In this document: piece after piece, positions 8,358 to 17,133 of the stretch
Layout: each line of letters starts with the position of its first letter
Position numbering within the stretch: the first letter of the stretch is position 1
Assembly (NCBI GenBank): GCA_017471185.1
Contig: JAFUVZ010000052.1
Span: forward strand, 1-37,031
DNA length: 37,031 bases
Direction: 5' to 3'
Origin: Bacteroidaceae bacterium
GTDB taxonomy: Bacteria; Bacteroidota; Bacteroidia; Bacteroidales; Bacteroidaceae
Program-made: the position numbers and the translations under genes
Notes under the pieces: generated by a model
What the model saw: the letters and a program-made list of their open reading frames with translations, nothing else
What the model was told of the DNA's origin: nothing
The model's database searches: none

Positions 8358-9515
8358 ATGAACGAAAAGCTCAATATACAGGATTTGACCGAAGAACTTG
8401 CTGAGAACCATGGTTTAAGCAAGAAAAACGCTGAATCGTTCGTGAAAGATTTCTTCACGCTTATAGAAGATGCGTTGGAAAAAGACAAGTATGTAAAGAT
8501 AAAAGGATTGGGAACTTTCAAACTGATTGATGTTGATAGTAGAGAGAGCATTAACGTCAACACAGGTGAAAGGTTTGAAATCCAAGGTCATTCTAAAATA
8601 TCTTTCACCCCCGATTCTGCTCTTAAAGAAGTGGTTAACAAACCTTTTTCTGCTTTCGAGACAGTCGTGCTTTCTGAGGATGCAGCGATTGACGAACCTG
8701 TTGTGGATGAAAAAACTGGAGAAACAGGAAACACAGCTTTCGTAGAACCTATTACTGAAGAACCTGTTACTGAAGAACCTGTTGCAGAAGAAGAACCTGT
8801 TGCAGCAGAAGAACCTATTACTGAAGAACCTGTTGCAGAAGAACCTGTTGTTGCTGCCCCTATAGAAGGGGAAAAGAGCGATGTCGAAATACTGCCGATT
8901 TTCGACGATGAGGAGATTAAAAAGAGAGATGTGCCTGTAAGTCACCATGAAGAAGTGAAGGCTCTCAAACTCTCTGATGAAAAGCGAAAGGAAATATCCA
9001 AAAAGGCAGAAGGGTCTTCTACACCATACATGATGTTCATCGCAGTGTTGATTATCATGCTTTGCCTGGGTGCAGTCGCTTATCTTTATTATCCTGATTT
9101 GGTAGATAAGAATGCTGTTCAGCCAACGACTATTGAAGAGCCTATAGAAGATAACTTTGATGGAATTCCATTGACAACAGGAGAGAACGATGAAATCAAT
9201 GTAGTGCCTGAAGCTGAAAATAATGAAACGGAAGAGCCTGCAACAGAGAATGTTGAAACCCAGAATCCGATTGTACAGGAAACGGCATCGTTGGAAGTGC
9301 AAAAACTGGAAGAAGGCGTTCTTTACACTACGGATGGCGACTTGGCTACTCATACAGTTGAAAGGGGCGAGACTCTAAACGCTATTGCCAGGAAATACTA
9401 TGGTACAGGAAAGCTTTACAATTATATAGTCAGCTATAATAAAACGATAATCAAGGATCCTGATAACGTGCCTGTAGGAACCGCTATCAAGATACCTAAA
9501 CTTGTTAAGAAATAA
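8358..9515 (+). CDS. Membrane-spanning HU-domain protein with LysM domain
   Basis: The 385-residue protein has an HU/IHF-like domain at 1-92 (LTEELAENHGLSKKNAESFV, then IKGLGTFKLI and NVNTGERFEI), an acidic EEPV/EEPIT repeat linker at 128-168, a basic stretch before the membrane (DEKRKEISKKAEG), one transmembrane helix at about 224-245, a second acidic low-complexity linker, and a C-terminal LysM domain at 332-382 (HTVERGETLNAIARKYYG). The predicted topology places the DNA-binding domain in the cytoplasm and the peptidoglycan-binding domain in the periplasm. Similar proteins occur in Bacteroidetes. A tether between nucleoid and cell wall is an inference from the domain order. Confidence 0.88.
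   Translation: MNEKLNIQDLTEELAENHGLSKKNAESFVKDFFTLIEDALEKDKYVKIKGLGTFKLIDVDSRESINVNTGERFEIQGHSKISFTPDSALKEVVNKPFSAFETVVLSEDAAIDEPVVDEKTGETGNTAFVEPITEEPVTEEPVAEEEPVAAEEPITEEPVAEEPVVAAPIEGEKSDVEILPIFDDEEIKKRDVPVSHHEEVKALKLSDEKRKEISKKAEGSSTPYMMFIAVLIIMLCLGAVAYLYYPDLVDKNAVQPTTIEEPIEDNFDGIPLTTGENDEINVVPEAENNETEEPATENVETQNPIVQETASLEVQKLEEGVLYTTDGDLATHTVERGETLNAIARKYYGTGKLYNYIVSYNKTIIKDPDNVPVGTAIKIPKLVKK
8745..8850 (+). repeat. In-frame 15-bp minisatellite (EEPVT/EEPVA)
   Basis: Repeated GAAGAACCTGTT-type units of about 15 bp encode the acidic EEPVx linker of the HU-LysM protein. All unit changes keep the frame, so copy number could vary without disrupting the protein. Confidence 0.75.
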
Positions 9516-9562
9516 TTTGAATATAAATATAAAAACAGAATCATTAATTAAGACAGAAAAAT

Positions 9563-10558
9563 ATGGCAGAAACAATTAATATCCGTGAATTGAACGAACG
9601 GATTGAAAGCCAAAGCGCTTTCATTACTCATCTTACTACTGGCATGAACCAGACAATCGTAGGCCAGAAACATCTGATTGAGTCTTTGCTGATAGGTTTG
9701 CTTTCTGATGGCCATGTGTTGCTTGAGGGTGTACCTGGTTTGGCAAAGACATTGGCTATTAAGACACTGGCTTCACTGATAGACGCGAAATACAGCAGAA
9801 TACAGTTCACTCCAGACTTGTTGCCAGCCGATGTGATCGGTACTATGGTTTATAGTCAGAAGGATGAGGTTTTCCAGGTAAAGCAGGGTCCTGTTTTCGC
9901 AAACTTCGTGCTGGCCGATGAAATCAACCGTGCCCCAGCTAAAGTGCAGAGTGCGTTGTTGGAAGCTATGCAGGAAAGGCAAGTGACTATTGGCAGCGAG
10001 ACATTCAAGCTTCCCGAGCCATTCCTGGTATTGGCTACTCAGAACCCTATTGAACAGGAAGGTACCTACCAGTTGCCGGAAGCTCAGGTTGACCGTTTCA
10101 TGCTGAAGGTGGTTATTGATTATCCGAAACTGGATGAAGAGAAGCTGATTATCCGTCAGAACATCAATGGAGAAAGGGCAAAGATCATGCCGGTTCTGAC
10201 TGCAAACGAGATTATCGAAGCCCGCAAGTTAGTGCGTGAGGTATATATTGATGAAAAGATTGAGCAGTATATTCTTGACATTGTGTTTGCTTCACGTTAT
10301 CCTGAGCAGTATGGCTTAGACAAACTGAAAGGTATGTTGAGCTTCGGCGGCTCTCCTCGTGCTTCTATCAACCTGGCTCTTGCCGCAAGGAGCTACGCAT
10401 TCATCAAGCATCGCGGGTACCTGATTCCGGAAGACGTCAGGGCTGTGGCTCATGATGTGATGAGACATCGTATCGGTCTCTCTTACGAGGCAGAGGCAAG
10501 TAATCTTACTGCTGATGAAATCGTTAGTATGATTCTGGATGAAGTCAAAGTGCCTTAA
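9563..10558 (+). CDS. MoxR-family AAA+ ATPase
   Basis: A 331-residue AAA+ ATPase with Walker A GVPGLAKT near residues 56-63, Walker B VLADEINRAP near 116, and the sensor region ATQNPIEQEGTYQLPEAQVDRF near 160-181 that marks MoxR proteins. MoxR ATPases act as chaperone-like partners of VWA-domain proteins, and here the gene leads a run of eight genes that includes three with VWA folds. No promoter was identified in the 47-bp gap behind the HU-LysM gene, so it may be read through from there. Confidence 0.93.
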   Translation: MAETINIRELNERIESQSAFITHLTTGMNQTIVGQKHLIESLLIGLLSDGHVLLEGVPGLAKTLAIKTLASLIDAKYSRIQFTPDLLPADVIGTMVYSQKDEVFQVKQGPVFANFVLADEINRAPAKVQSALLEAMQERQVTIGSETFKLPEPFLVLATQNPIEQEGTYQLPEAQVDRFMLKVVIDYPKLDEEKLIIRQNINGERAKIMPVLTANEIIEARKLVREVYIDEKIEQYILDIVFASRYPEQYGLDKLKGMLSFGGSPRASINLALAARSYAFIKHRGYLIPEDVRAVAHDVMRHRIGLSYEAEASNLTADEIVSMILDEVKVP

Positions 10559-10576
10559 TCAAAGCCAGTTCTGATC

Positions 10577-11446
10577 ATGGAGACGACTGAATTATTAAAG
10601 CGAGTCCGTCGTATTGAAATCAAGACCAAAGGATTGTCTAACAATATCTTTGCCGGTGAGTATCACTCAGCTTTCAAGGGTAGGGGTATGGCCTTCTCTG
10701 AGGTTCGTGAATATCAATACGGTGATGATATCCGTGACATCGACTGGAATGTGACGGCTCGATTCCACAGGCCATACGTGAAAGTGTTTGAGGAAGAGCG
10801 TGAACTGACCGTGATGCTGCTGGTTGACGTTTCCGGAAGTCTGGACTTTGGTACAGTCAAACAAATGAAGAAAGACATGGTGACGGAAATAGCTGCTACT
10901 TTAGCCTTTTCAGCCATGCAGAACAATGATAAGATAGGTGTGATCTTCTTCTCTGACCGCATTGAGAAGTTTATCCCTCCCAAGAAGGGCAGGAAGCATA
11001 TTCTTTATATCATCAGGGAACTCATTGACTTCCATCCGGAAAGCAAGATGACTGATATAGGCATTGGATTACAATATCTTACCAATGTGATGAAGAGAAG
11101 ATGTACAGCTTTCATCCTGTCTGACTTTATTGACAGAAAGGACTTCAAGAATGCGATGACTATTGCGAATCAGAAACATGATGTGGTTGCCGTACAGGTT
11201 TACGACAGACGTCTGGAGGAATTGCCGGCTATTGGCCTGATGAGGGTTAAAGATGCGGAAACTGGTGTCGAACAATGGATTGACACATCCTCTAAGGCTG
11301 TCAGGAAAGCACATCATGACTGGTGGATAGCTCAGAAAACAGCTCTTGCCGAGGTGTTTCAAAAGAGTAATGTTGACAGCGTTTCTATTCGAACTGATCA
11401 AGATTATGTGAAGTCGCTCATGAGCCTTTTCGCACAACGAAACTGA
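10577..11446 (+). CDS. DUF58 protein with VWA-like fold
   Basis: A 289-residue cytosolic protein with the DUF58 signature GRGMAFSEVREYQYGDDIRD at about 36-55 and DWNVTARFHRPYVK, followed by the VWA metal-site motif LLVDVSGSLDFG (DxSxS) near 81-92. DUF58 proteins are standard partners of MoxR ATPases. It begins 18 bp after moxR and ends 7 bp before the next start, so it is clearly within the bat operon. Confidence 0.92.
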   Translation: METTELLKRVRRIEIKTKGLSNNIFAGEYHSAFKGRGMAFSEVREYQYGDDIRDIDWNVTARFHRPYVKVFEEERELTVMLLVDVSGSLDFGTVKQMKKDMVTEIAATLAFSAMQNNDKIGVIFFSDRIEKFIPPKKGRKHILYIIRELIDFHPESKMTDIGIGLQYLTNVMKRRCTAFILSDFIDRKDFKNAMTIANQKHDVVAVQVYDRRLEELPAIGLMRVKDAETGVEQWIDTSSKAVRKAHHDWWIAQKTALAEVFQKSNVDSVSIRTDQDYVKSLMSLFAQRN

Positions 11447-11453
11447 ATTGAAA

Positions 11454-12524
11454 ATGAAGAGACTGTTTGTTTTAATAACATATATATGCTGCATTCTGCT
11501 GCCTTCAAAGGCCCAGGTATCTGTTGAAGCAGCCATTGATTCTCTGGAAATACTGATTGGCGAACAAGCACATATCAGCCTGCAGGTTTCTTTGGATGCT
11601 GATCAACGTGCCATCTTGCCAGTTTATCCTGATACGCTTGTCAAAGGTGTGGAAGTACTGGATGTTGCAAAGCCTGATACTCAATATCTGAATGACAACA
11701 GAAGGTTGCTCATAAAGGAGGTTTATACCATTACCTCTTTTGACTCAGCCCTCTATTATCTGCCACCGATGGAAGTTCAGGTAGAGGATGAAGTGTATAA
11801 ATCCAATCCTTTGGCACTGAAGGTTATATCCATGCCTGTCGATACGCTGCATCCAGACCAGTTTTTTGGTACAAAGGATGTGATGAAACCAGATTTCATG
11901 TGGTCAGACTGGTATGGTGTCATAGCTTGTGCAGTGCTCTGGGTACCCGCTTTGTTTCTCTTGCTTTATCTCATTAAGCGCATCAGAGACAACCAACCTA
12001 TTATACGCAAGGTAAAGGTTGAGCCAAAGCTTCCTCCTCATCAGCAGGCGATGCAGGAGATCGAGCGCATCAAGGCTGAGAAAGTTTGGCAGCATGGACT
12101 CTCCAAGGAATATTACACGCAATTGACAGATGCTTTGCGTACCTATATAGAAAACCGATTTGGCTTCAAGGCTCTTGAAATGACCACAGACGAGATTATT
12201 GAAAGACTTGAAAGCGTTCATGATGTAGAGGCTATCAGAGAACTGCGTGGGCTACTGAGAACGGCAGACTTGGTGAAGTTCGCTAAGTTCATTCCAATGA
12301 TGAATGAGAACGACGCGAACCTACTGAATGCCGTAAACTTCATCAATGAGACAAAAGAGGCGGAAGATCCTAACGCTAAACCGGAACCCACGGAAATAAC
12401 GATTATCGAAAAACGACCGTTGCGTACCAAGATAATCCTTGGGGTGGGAATTGCGTTGATTTCCGTATTCCTGACAGGTGCATTGATCTATATAGGTGTA
12501 GAATTGTATAACAATTTAGCTTGA
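11454..12524 (+). CDS. Bat-operon membrane protein, BatD-like N-terminus, unnamed
   Basis: I know no gene name for this 356-residue protein. The ATG at 11454 was preferred over an in-frame TTG at 11448. It has a signal peptide (KRLFVLITYICCILLPSKAQ), a periplasmic beta-rich domain of about 130 residues starting VSVEAAIDSLEILIGEQAHI, a transmembrane helix near 155-178, a cytoplasmic helical domain that includes the LRTYIENRFGFKALEMTTDE stretch, and a final transmembrane helix near 333-352. The cytoplasmic segment resembles part of the C-terminal half of BatD (compare FAKFIP here with FARFAP in BatD), suggesting a shared origin. It lies between DUF58 and batA and is probably part of the same envelope complex. 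Confidence 0.7.
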   Translation: MKRLFVLITYICCILLPSKAQVSVEAAIDSLEILIGEQAHISLQVSLDADQRAILPVYPDTLVKGVEVLDVAKPDTQYLNDNRRLLIKEVYTITSFDSALYYLPPMEVQVEDEVYKSNPLALKVISMPVDTLHPDQFFGTKDVMKPDFMWSDWYGVIACAVLWVPALFLLLYLIKRIRDNQPIIRKVKVEPKLPPHQQAMQEIERIKAEKVWQHGLSKEYYTQLTDALRTYIENRFGFKALEMTTDEIIERLESVHDVEAIRELRGLLRTADLVKFAKFIPMMNENDANLLNAVNFINETKEAEDPNAKPEPTEITIIEKRPLRTKIILGVGIALISVFLTGALIYIGVELYNNLA

Positions 12525-12534
12525 GGTTAGAAAT

Positions 12535-13518
12535 ATGGTTTTTGCTGATAGTGGATATTTGTTTTTATTGCTGCTGCTCATTCCGTTGATTGTCGGATAT
12601 GTGCTGACCAGGAAGAAAGCGGATGCGTCTTTGCAAGTCTCAGACACTTCCGTATATGCACATGCACCTAAATCATACAAGAATTATCTGATACATGTAC
12701 CTTTCATCCTCAGGATGCTGGCACTGGCTTTGGTCATCATGGTGCTTGCAAGACCTCAGACAACTGACAGCTGGCAGAACAGTGAAGTGGAAGGCATTGA
12801 TATCATGCTGGCTATAGACGTTTCAACCAGTATGCTGGCCGAAGACTTGAAACCTAACCGTTTGGAAGCAGCTAAGCAGGTAGCCGCAGAGTTTATCAAC
12901 GGCCGTCCTAATGACAATATTGGCATCACATTGTTTGCTGGTGAGAGCTTTACGCAATGTCCTCTTACAGTTGACCATACCGTTTTGCTGAATCTGATCA
13001 AGGATGTGCAATGCGGCCTTATTGAAGATGGTACAGCTGTTGGTATGGGCATAGCCAATGCCGTAAGCAGGCTTAAGGACAGCAAGGCTAAGTCTAAAGT
13101 GATAATAGCCTTGACGGATGGAACAAACAATCGTGGCGACATCTCGCCTTTGACGGCTGCTGAAATAGCCAAGAGCTTTGGTATCAGGGTATATACCATT
13201 GGCGTGGGTACTAACGGTATGGCTCCTTATCCATATCAGGTGGCTGGTACAGTGCAATATGTAAATCTGCCAGTAGAGATTGACGAGAAGACGCTGAGCG
13301 AAATTGCCAGTACCACACAGGGCAATTATTTCCGTGCCACCAGCAATTCAAAACTGGAGGAGGTGTATCAGGAAATTGACAAGCTGGAGAAGACAAAACT
13401 CAATGTTCGTCAATTCAGCAAGCGTGATGAGAAATATGAATGGTTCGCGTTAGCGGCTTTCATTTGCATTTTGCTTGAGGTGCTGCTGCGGAATACTGTT
13501 TTGAAAAAGATTCCTTAA
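12535..13518 (+). CDS. batA: BatA, VWA-domain membrane protein
   Basis: A 327-residue protein with two N-terminal transmembrane helices (about 6-23 and 56-74), a VWA domain with an intact metal site (AIDVSTSM, DxSxS, near 93-100; TDGTNNRGD near 195), and a C-terminal helix near 303-322. The domain should face the cell envelope. It belongs to the Bacteroides aerotolerance (bat) set, which in B. fragilis was linked to oxygen tolerance. It starts 10 bp after the preceding gene and is followed 41 bp later by its paralogue BatB. Confidence 0.92.
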   Translation: MVFADSGYLFLLLLLIPLIVGYVLTRKKADASLQVSDTSVYAHAPKSYKNYLIHVPFILRMLALALVIMVLARPQTTDSWQNSEVEGIDIMLAIDVSTSMLAEDLKPNRLEAAKQVAAEFINGRPNDNIGITLFAGESFTQCPLTVDHTVLLNLIKDVQCGLIEDGTAVGMGIANAVSRLKDSKAKSKVIIALTDGTNNRGDISPLTAAEIAKSFGIRVYTIGVGTNGMAPYPYQVAGTVQYVNLPVEIDEKTLSEIASTTQGNYFRATSNSKLEEVYQEIDKLEKTKLNVRQFSKRDEKYEWFALAAFICILLEVLLRNTVLKKIP

Positions 13519-13559
13519 CGGGATGTTATGTGTAACTGTTAATAATTAGAAAGCGATAT

Positions 13560-14582
13560 ATGTTTAGATTTGAAGAACCGGGTTACTTGTACTTGCTGCT
13601 TTTGCTGCCGGTATTAGTGGCTTTTTACATATATTCAAACTATCGGAGACGCAAGGCCATCAGAGAGTTTGGCGATCCGGATCTGATGGCGTCGCTGATG
13701 CCGGATGTTTCCAAGAGACGTCCTGACGTTAAGTTCACGTTGATATTACTCTGCATCGCTCTGTTTTCGGTCTTGCTTGCCAGACCTCAGTTCGGTTCTA
13801 AGCTTGAGACAGTGAAGCGTCAAGGCGTGGAGGTGATGATTGCCCTCGATATTTCCAATTCCATGATGGCGCAGGATATACAGCCCAGCAGGTTGGAAAA
13901 AGCGAAGAGGCTCATTTCACAGTTGGTAGAGAAAATGGAAGAAGATAAAGTAGGACTGATTGTTTTCGCCGGTGATGCGTTCACACAGCTGCCTATCACC
14001 AGTGACTACATCTCTGCCAAGATGTTCTTGGAAACCATTTCTCCATCGCTTATCACCAAGCAAGGAACCGATATCGGAGCCGCTTTGAATCTGGCGAATA
14101 GGAGTTTTACGCCTCAAGAAGGGGTAGGGAGGACTGTCATTCTGATTACCGATGGCGAGAACCACGAAGGTGGGGTAGAGCAGGCTATCAAAACTATTAC
14201 TGATAAGGACATTCAGATCAATGTGCTGGGTATCGGATCCCCAGAGGGTTCACCCATCCCGATGGAAGATTCCAGGGATTTCCGAAGGGATAAGGATGGC
14301 AATATCGTAGTATCTCGGCTGAATGAGCAAATGTGTCAGGAACTGGCGAAGGCTGGTAATGGAGTTTATGTAAGAGTCGATAATACGAACACGGCTCAGA
14401 AAGCTATCCAGCAGGCTATTGACAAATTGGCGAAGGCAGATATTGAGACACAGGTTTATTCTGACTACAATGAGCAATTCCAGGCTGTGGCATGGGTACT
14501 GCTGCTGTTCTTGATTCTTGAACTGCTGATTATGGAGCGTCAGAACCCGTTATTCAATAAAATTCATCTGTTTGAAAAATGA
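13560..14582 (+). CDS. batB: BatB, VWA-domain membrane protein
   Basis: A 340-residue paralogue of BatA with the same layout: transmembrane helices near 8-25 and 58-74, a VWA domain with the metal site ALDISNSMMAQD (DxSxS near 95-99) and the GTDIGAAL loop, and a C-terminal helix near 309-327. Its final codons overlap the batC start (ATGA). BatA and BatB probably form a complex with the TPR proteins encoded downstream; this follows from operon context rather than from the sequence itself. Confidence 0.92.
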   Translation: MFRFEEPGYLYLLLLLPVLVAFYIYSNYRRRKAIREFGDPDLMASLMPDVSKRRPDVKFTLILLCIALFSVLLARPQFGSKLETVKRQGVEVMIALDISNSMMAQDIQPSRLEKAKRLISQLVEKMEEDKVGLIVFAGDAFTQLPITSDYISAKMFLETISPSLITKQGTDIGAALNLANRSFTPQEGVGRTVILITDGENHEGGVEQAIKTITDKDIQINVLGIGSPEGSPIPMEDSRDFRRDKDGNIVVSRLNEQMCQELAKAGNGVYVRVDNTNTAQKAIQQAIDKLAKADIETQVYSDYNEQFQAVAWVLLLFLILELLIMERQNPLFNKIHLFEK

Positions 14583-15277
14583 AAATGAGAGGTATAAAAT
14601 ATGGTTTGGTATTGACGGTAATGTTGGCGTTGTCACTGTCTTCCTTTGCTCAGAAGGCAGAGCGAGACTATATCCGCAAGGGTAACAGACAATACCATGA
14701 CAGTGTGTTTGTGGATGCGGAAGTGAGCTATCGCAAGGCGATAGAGGCTAACCCAACGTCAGCTATGTCACGATATAATCTGGGAGGCGCTCTGTTGTAT
14801 CAGAATAAGCCACAGGAAGCCTTGAAGGAGTATGAAGCAGCATCAAAGATGGAGCATGACAAAGGGAAACTCGCCTCTGTTTACCATAATACAGGTGTGA
14901 TTTTCCAAGCTGCCAAGCAATACAAGGAAGCTATCGAGGCGTACAAGGAGTCGCTGAGAAATAACCCAAAGGATCATGAAACGAGATATAATCTGGCGCT
15001 TTGTCAGAAACTGCTGAAAGATCAGGAGCAACAAGGTGGTAATAACGACCAGCAACAACAAGAACAACAGCAGCAAGACCAACAGCAGGATCAGCAGCAA
15101 CAACAGCAACAGGATCAACAGGACCAGCAACAACAACAGCAACAAGATGAGAATCAAATGTCTAAGGAGAATGCTGAGCAGTTGCTCCGTGCCGTGATGC
15201 AGGATGAGAAGGATGTGCAGGACAAAGTGAAGAAAAAACAAGTGATGCAGGGCAGAAAATTAGAAAAAGATTGGTAA
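14579..15277 (+). CDS. batC: BatC, TPR protein with polyglutamine linker
   Basis: A 232-residue exported protein with a signal peptide (LVLTVMLALSLSSFAQ), tetratricopeptide repeats from about 28 to 142 (AEVSYRKAIEANPTSAMSRY and AYKESLRNNPKDHETRYNL are clear units), and then a glutamine/aspartate tract at about 146-193 before a charged C-terminal tail. TPRs mediate protein contacts, so this should be a periplasmic adaptor for the Bat complex. The start overlaps the batB stop; a second ATG at 14585 would also serve. The glutamine tract is the odd element and its length may vary between strains. Confidence 0.9.
   Translation: MKMRGIKYGLVLTVMLALSLSSFAQKAERDYIRKGNRQYHDSVFVDAEVSYRKAIEANPTSAMSRYNLGGALLYQNKPQEALKEYEAASKMEHDKGKLASVYHNTGVIFQAAKQYKEAIEAYKESLRNNPKDHETRYNLALCQKLLKDQEQQGGNNDQQQQEQQQQDQQQDQQQQQQQDQQDQQQQQQQDENQMSKENAEQLLRAVMQDEKDVQDKVKKKQVMQGRKLEKDW
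15050..15157 (+). repeat. CAA/CAG trinucleotide-rich tract in batC
   Basis: About 36 codons are almost all CAA or CAG with interspersed GAC/GAT and GAA, giving a polyglutamine tract with aspartates. The mixture of codons lowers but does not remove slippage risk. Any change by three bases keeps the frame. Confidence 0.8.
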
Positions 15278-15281
15278 GATT

Positions 15282-17123
15282 ATGAAGAAGACATTATATA
15301 TATGGCTGTTTCTGAATCTGCTATGTCTGGCAAATGTCATGGCGGATAATGCCACTATTACAGCTAATGCGCCTGATGCTGTGGCTGTAGGTGACCAGTT
15401 CAGGCTTTCGTTTACAATCAACACGCAAAACGTAAGGGATTTCAGGGTAGGAGACATCAAGGGTTTTGAAGTCTTGATGGGTCCAAGCCGTTCTCAACAG
15501 AGTAGTGTGCAGATGATTAACGGAAAAACCACCTCCTCCAGTAGTATTACGTTCACCTATATCCTGATGGCGAATGAGGAGGGAACTTTCACAATTCCAG
15601 CTGCCTCTGCAATGGCTGACGGCAAGCAAATTACTTCCACTCCTATCAGGGTAAAGGTTTTGCCGAAAGACGAAGCGAATGGAATAGGAGGGGGAAGTAG
15701 CCAAGAGGGCAGGCAAGGTAATTCTTCCGGTAATTCAGCTAACGTAAGTGCAAACGATTTGTTTATAACAAGCACTACCAGCAAGACCAAGGTGTATGAG
15801 CAAGAAGCTATTCTGTTGACTTACAAGATTTACGCTGCCGTTGACTTGCGTGGATTCGACAATGTGAAGCTCCCCGATTTTAAAGGTTTCCAGTCACAAG
15901 AGGTGGAGTTGCCAAATGACCGTAGATGGGAGCTGGAACATTACAGAGGCAGAAACTATAGAACCACTGTTTACCGTCAATTCGTCCTGTTCCCTCAGCA
16001 GGCGGGTCAGTTAGAAATCGAGAGTGCGCGTTTTGACGCATCCGTTGCCCGTGCCACAGAAGCCATTGATCCTTTTGATGCTTTCTTTAACAGGGGCAAC
16101 ACCTATGTGGAGGTTAAGAAAACTCTGACTACACCAAAGATTCTTGTAAATGTAGATCCGTTGCCAAGTGGAAAGCCGGAGGGTTTTACAGGCGGAGTAG
16201 GGGATTTCAATATCTCATCTACCATCAGTAGCACCCATGTTAAGGCAAACGATGCCGTTACATTGAAACTTATAATCTCTGGCGTAGGAAACCTCAAGTT
16301 GATTTCCACTCCAGAAGTCAGGTTCCCTGAAGATTTTGAAATATATGACCCTAAGGTGGATAACCAGTTTAAACTGACAAGTGCAGGCTTGTCTGGAAAT
16401 CAGACAATCGAGTATCTTGTGATTCCACGTAATGCTGGCAATTATAAGATACCAGCCCTGAAATTCAGCTATTTCGATATCAATTCAAAGAGTTATAAGA
16501 CCCTCACAACAGAGGCATACGAACTCCAGGTGGATAAGGGTGATGGTACACCTTCTCAGACAGTGGCCAATTATAATAATAAGGAGGACTTGCGTATCTT
16601 GAATGAAGATATCCGCTTCATAAAGCAGAATGAGGTGAAGATGCGTCCAAAGGGTAATTACTTCTTCAATTCATTGGGATACTGGATGTTCTATCTTATT
16701 CCGTTGCTGGTCTTCGTGGTATTCTTTATCATCTACAGACGTAGGATTGCTGAGAACGCCAATGTCACCAAGATGAAGAATAAGAAGGCAAACAAGGTGG
16801 CCCTCAAGCGTATGAAGGATGCTGGCAAACTGCTTTCTGAAGGAAATGTAGATCAGTTCTATGAAGAAGTACTGAAAGCTCTTTGGGGGTATACCAGCGA
16901 TAAGCTCAACATCCCTTCTTCCATGCTGTCAAAAGACAATATAGAAGGGAAACTACTTGAACATCAGGTTCCTCAGGACGTTATTAAGGAATTCCTGGAA
17001 GTGATGGATAGCTGTGAGTTCGCTCGCTTCGCTCCAGGTGAGGAAAAGAGCCAGAACATGGATAAGGTCTATGCTTCTGCATTGGATACAATTAGTAAGA
17101 TGGAGAACACTATTAAACGTTAA
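15282..17123 (+). CDS. batD: BatD, large envelope protein
   Basis: A 613-residue protein with a signal peptide (LYIWLFLNLLCLANVMA), a long periplasmic beta-sandwich region with repeated Ig-like segments (the first starts TITANAPDAVAVGDQFRLSF), a serine/glycine-rich spacer near 135-155, one transmembrane helix at about 466-485 (WMFYLIPLLVFVVFFIIY), and a cytoplasmic helical domain ending in a CEFARFAPGEEKSQ stretch. This is the usual BatD plan and length. It starts four bases after the batC stop. It probably scaffolds BatA, BatB and the TPR proteins. Confidence 0.92.
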   Translation: MKKTLYIWLFLNLLCLANVMADNATITANAPDAVAVGDQFRLSFTINTQNVRDFRVGDIKGFEVLMGPSRSQQSSVQMINGKTTSSSSITFTYILMANEEGTFTIPAASAMADGKQITSTPIRVKVLPKDEANGIGGGSSQEGRQGNSSGNSANVSANDLFITSTTSKTKVYEQEAILLTYKIYAAVDLRGFDNVKLPDFKGFQSQEVELPNDRRWELEHYRGRNYRTTVYRQFVLFPQQAGQLEIESARFDASVARATEAIDPFDAFFNRGNTYVEVKKTLTTPKILVNVDPLPSGKPEGFTGGVGDFNISSTISSTHVKANDAVTLKLIISGVGNLKLISTPEVRFPEDFEIYDPKVDNQFKLTSAGLSGNQTIEYLVIPRNAGNYKIPALKFSYFDINSKSYKTLTTEAYELQVDKGDGTPSQTVANYNNKEDLRILNEDIRFIKQNEVKMRPKGNYFFNSLGYWMFYLIPLLVFVVFFIIYRRRIAENANVTKMKNKKANKVALKRMKDAGKLLSEGNVDQFYEEVLKALWGYTSDKLNIPSSMLSKDNIEGKLLEHQVPQDVIKEFLEVMDSCEFARFAPGEEKSQNMDKVYASALDTISKMENTIKR

Positions 17124-17133
17124 TCAGATGGTT

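Noticed and set aside
8415-9353. A 312-residue minus-strand reading frame rich in Phe and Arg
   Set aside because: It is the reverse image of the EEPV repeats and the rest of the HU-LysM gene.
14843-15241. A leucine-rich minus-strand frame that looks like a membrane protein
   Set aside because: The leucine runs are the reverse complement of the batC glutamine codons.
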